Below, piece by piece: positions 61,056 through 64,000 of a stretch of 64,000 nt of DNA (the first letter of the stretch is position 1; each line of letters starts with the position of its first letter). Below the pieces are notes generated by a model that saw nothing but the letters and a program-made list of their open reading frames with translations, had not been told where the DNA came from and did not search any database. The stretch is from contig JAUPFP010000024.1 of the NCBI GenBank assembly GCA_036925085.1, forward strand, positions 510,001 to 574,000, read 5' to 3'. A program made the translations under genes and the position numbers. Source of the DNA: Brachycybe producta. Lineage: Eukaryota; Arthropoda; Diplopoda; Playtdesmida; Andrognathidae.

Positions 61056-63276
61056 ATGGCGGCCAACTTCAAGCGGTAAGTGTTTAAAATAATAGAAATA
61101 TTAATATCACTAATAGTAATGCATTTTCATTGAAATTTCTATAAAAAACACATGAAACATTGTTTTTTTTTTCCTTCGTTATTTTATTGCCCTTTGTAAA
61201 TCTTTCGATAATTAATTCGTTCACTTAAAATCTCCAGTATGCATTTCGCATACTAGGTGGCGCTACCGAACCAAACACTACTAGTTCTCATAAAGAGGAA
61301 CCGTTTTGAACTAAATAATTTGGGATAAAATGTAATAATCTGTATTTAACGCCTTTAATCTTGTTTCAGAGCATTAAAATAGCGACAGACTTTTTATTAT
61401 TATCGCAACAAAACAAAATTGTGTGATGACGTCATTAGTTGGAATTAGAACTCTTTTTATTATTATTATCATCAACATTTCGTTTGCCAAGTTTTTTTTT
61501 TTATTAAAAAAAACTAAAGTTATTTAGTTGTTGCGTATTTGTATAAGACGGTGTCAAGCTAATTCTCTATTTTTTTCTGCACTGTTGCTAAATTTAAATT
61601 CAATATGTTTTTTGGCACTGATTTTGCTGACACTTTAAAAACGAGATCGCATGATCGTACAAAAAATCGTCTGCTAGAAATCACCTTTTAGAGATAACCA
61701 CTTATAATAGCCCATGTTTTAGCTTCAACTCGTCCTTTTCGTCACCTTGACCCTTACATTCTTTCAGATGGGCCTGGCATATTCTATAGCTTTTGATTGG
61801 TTGCTTAAGATCAGGCGATGTGGGTGCGACCAATAGGATTAGTTATCTTTACGTGACGTATTGTAGCCTCGTAAACAAGGGTTTATTCTTAACTATTTTG
61901 GAGAACTCGTGTTGATTATAAAGAGAGGGGTTTTGAATATTTACATTTGTTACGCATGTGCGAGGTTATTGTTTATTTAAAGAAAGGTGCCGGCGTTTTT
62001 TTTCTTCTCCTGGTTGGTCTTCCGCCTCTCTTGTTTCATCTTCGGTTCACCGTTTTTTTTTTTGGCTTCGTTTTTGTTAAATTCTTATCTCGAAAAAGAA
62101 AACGGGTTCATAAATTTTGTTTTGACGACATTTTTTTTTTCGGAGTGACTTCGTGGGACGTAGACCTATTTATTACCTTTAACCGCTGTCGCCCACCCGT
62201 AATTTTCCAGTTTAAAAAAGGTATATGCGTAGAATTTTGTGGTTTTTAGCGCCACATTTTCTGTTTCTTAAACATATTTCTATTTAGAAGATCTCATTTT
62301 GACCTTTTTCTTGTTTAATTTCTTAAATTATAATGTCTTAATTGACATTTGCTGCTTCAGCAGCAGTTTTTGTATTTTATTATTAATCGATGCGCAAAAA
62401 ATAAAAAAATGACACTTGTTTAAACTAGTAATTAACGATATTAATCGCGCCAGTAATTAATATTAATTTCCATTCATTTTAAACATTGATTGTAAGGTTT
62501 GAGTGCAGTGTAGGCCTTTTATTTTTATTGGTAATGCGTCACTGATGACGTCATTAACCTTGATGTTGCGGTTTGTCGGCGACTAGCGCCATCTAGTGTT
62601 TTTTATTGCAAAACGTTGTTTCCCGCCTTTTTTAAAATATTTTTCTTGGTTTTCGTTTTTGGACGACGTATTGTTTTGTGTTTAAATGTAAACACGTAAC
62701 TTTTGATTTATTTTGTATTTCAAGTGCAAAATGAAAGTAAATACTGAATGTTTTAGAAACTAGAAGGGTATTTCAATTACTTAAGGTCTTTCAAAATAAG
62801 TTTTTTTTATGTCAGTTTCAAAACGACTCGTTTTTTTTTTAAATTTTACTCCTAACCTCGGCTATCATTCTAGTTTCTAAAACACATTAAAGTTTCTTTA
62901 TTTTTCATCTGAAGTTCAATTGGCGAAAAATAGAACACACGTGGTCTTTGCCTATTGACTAGGCGGAGGGCCACGTGTGTTCTATTTTTCACCAGTTGAA
63001 ATCTTCATAAAGTTAAAAAAATTTACTCTAGTGGGGGGAAACAAGGCATAATAAACAATTACTCTAATATTTTTCTTATTTTTTATGATGTGTTCTCTAA
63101 TAAAACTTATATTTAATTGTAGAACGATGGACGATTACTTTCGTTACGTGGGTGGAACTACAGGAGCGATGTCTTTGGCCACTGTGGCCGCTGCATCTGC
63201 TTATTACTGGGCCACCACAAGACCCACTTTCATCGAACCGCCCTTTTCACTCGACTCGCAATCGATTTCACTCTCG
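61056..63276 (+). CDS. Long-chain acyl-CoA synthetase, 5' end (partial)
   Basis: ACSL enzymes activate long-chain fatty acids to acyl-CoA at ER and mitochondrial membranes. Only the first two coding exons are in the window: 61056-61075 (MAANFKR, ending in phase 2) and 63123-63276, joined by a 2 kb intron. The 59 residues contain a membrane anchor (GAMSLATVAAASAYYWATT) followed by TRPTFIEPPFSLDSQSISL, which resembles the ATRP..PPCDL..QS block of vertebrate ACSL1/5/6. The catalytic AMP-binding domain lies beyond the right edge. The start context AAATGGCGGCC also resembles a YY1-type core-promoter element. The joining of exon 1 to exon 2 is inferred from phase and splice signals. Confidence 0.75.
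61251..61265 (+). promoter_or_regulatory. CTCF-like site
   Basis: TACTAGGTGGCGCTA matches the CTCF core YAGRKGGCRS. Located 180 bp inside the acyl-CoA synthetase intron 1, near its promoter. Confidence 0.4.
62585..62598 (-). promoter_or_regulatory. CTCF-like site
   Basis: The minus strand reads CACTAGATGGCGCT, an almost complete match to the CTCF consensus. It lies 32 bp from a perfect TGACGTCA (62546-62553). Confidence 0.45.
62749..62886. repeat. Family B foldback element
   Basis: Termini GTTTTAGAAACTAGAAGGGTA and ATTCTAGTTTCTAAAACAC are inverted; the inner TCTTTCAAAATAAGTTTTTT block is shared with the other copies. Cleanest ends of the family. Confidence 0.75.
62911..63006. repeat. Long near-perfect hairpin
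   Basis: Arms of about 34 bp: GAAGTTCAATTGGCGAAAAA, then TAGAACACACGTGG, pairs with CCACGTGTGTTCTATTTTTC, then ACCAGTTGAAATCTTC, around a 26-base loop that itself contains GCCTATTGACTAGGC. The innermost 22 bp pair perfectly. Confidence 0.85.
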
Positions 63277-64000
63277 GTGAGACTTTTTTTTTCTATTTTG
63301 TTGTTGTGATATGTTTTCTCTTGCATAATTAATTACTGATGGTGGGCGGTGAAGAATTTTCAAAGGGGGGGGGGGGTCTCCTTCAAGTTAGCTTTTAGTC
63401 TTTTAGTATTAATTAATATGTATTATATCCAACCATTTTTTATTTTTCATATTAGCGTCGAGGGGAGTCTTCTTCTTACTTTATATGACAATTAGCATCA
63501 AGATACTTTTATTTTAAAGAATAAAAAAAGTGGTTTCAAAGTCGAAATGGCCATAAAAAGAAATGAAATTAAAATATATATAAAATATCTATTTATATAA
63601 CGAGTTGTCAAGTTCATCATTTAAATTCGATTCAAATTTATTAACATCAAAATTAGGAAAAAATTTCTAAAGAAAAAAAAAATATCCTATTTCATTTATT
63701 TGATTCTCGATTTAAAATCGAAAAAATACTTGGCTTAACGATGAATTCTGGGAAGGGGGGGTCAAAAGGTCATTCGAGACTTGATCTTTCACTTTGAAAG
63801 TTCGAAGATTGTGGAGATCATCATCATCACGTGGGAACCACGTGCGCGGGGGGGGGGGTGTGATGATCATGCCAGTGTGCTTGCTTATCAAGTTAATAAG
63901 GGCGAATATAAAATCGTTGCATTTCTAGCCTCTTAAAAGTTTTTTTTTTTGAAAATCAGAAAGGCTGAGAAAAACAGCTGTAAAACCAGAAAGACGCGTT
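63277..64000. other. Start of second acyl-CoA synthetase intron, right edge
   Basis: No complete exon recognised. Runs of G at 63365-63376 and 63848-63858, CACGTGGGAACCACGTG near 63.83 kb, and a partial family C arm (CTAGCCTCTTAAAAG) at about 63926. An acceptor-like CATATTAG near 63457 opens only ten codons before a stop and is not called. Confidence 0.4.

Larger units (their letters stand above)
61076..63122 (+). other. First intron of the acyl-CoA synthetase gene
   Basis: Non-coding; a T-rich 100-codon frame at 61947-62249 has no family signature. Holds CTCF-like sites (61251-61265, 62585-62598), TGACGTCA at 61427 and 62546, a family B foldback (62749-62886) and a long hairpin (62911-63006). 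Confidence 0.55.

Noticed and set aside
61947-62249. 100-codon hydrophobic frame in the acyl-CoA synthetase intron
   Set aside because: It begins at a non-ATG codon, is T-rich by composition and shows no recognisable domain.
63457-63489. Third coding exon of the acyl-CoA synthetase gene (RRGESSSYF)
   Set aside because: The frame stops after ten codons and no donor is present before the stop.

Overview
The window is AT-rich nuclear DNA of an invertebrate animal. It is densely packed with intron-rich genes, most introns are 60-150 bp with clean GT-AG borders, and no prokaryotic or organellar signal is seen. The gene set (ZNF800, EXTL3, a DIDO1/PHF3 protein, ECHDC3, a GTSF1-like CHHC protein, an ASB protein, RagC/D) is metazoan. 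Recurrent CTCF-like motifs in intergenic DNA fit a bilaterian. I cannot name the phylum. No rRNA, CRISPR or virus-derived element was seen.

Layout from left to right. A tRNA-derived SINE lies at the left edge, followed by a tetraspanin (+), a SOCS-box ankyrin protein (-) and ZNF800 (+); the last two diverge from about 6.0 kb. SERINC (-) and the oligosaccharyltransferase catalytic subunit STT3A (+) share a divergent promoter with three perfect TGACGTCA sites. STT3A converges with ECHDC3 (-), whose first intron holds a gutted Tigger/pogo-like DNA transposon. ECHDC3 shares a roughly 0.5 kb divergent promoter with ALDH8A1 (+). A 10 kb gene for a DIDO1/PHF3-type transcription regulator (PHD, TFIIS-like and SPOC domains) fills 24.3-34.5 kb. 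PRL phosphatase PTP4A (+) follows, with a long 5' leader region. PI31/PSMF1 (-) and RagC/D (-) come next; RagC/D is divergent from EXTL3 (+). The right part holds acireductone dioxygenase ADI1 (+), the GTSF1-like gene (+) and the 5' end of a long-chain acyl-CoA synthetase (+), cut by the window edge.

The genes are unrelated housekeeping and regulatory loci rather than a pathway cluster. Two pairs share a plausible theme: SERINC/STT3A (endomembrane system) and ECHDC3/ALDH8A1 (metabolic enzymes, the first with a predicted mitochondrial leader, flanking nuclear-receptor-like TGACCTTTG sites).

The most unusual signals are non-genic: several families of short foldback or MITE-like elements, three or four GC-AG introns, short in-frame introns without stops, a possible PTP4A upstream reading frame whose stop overlaps the main start codon, about twelve perfect CRE palindromes, and nine long G/C homopolymers. 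All exon borders were worked out by hand from reading frame and similarity to remembered families; no alignment or transcript data were available.
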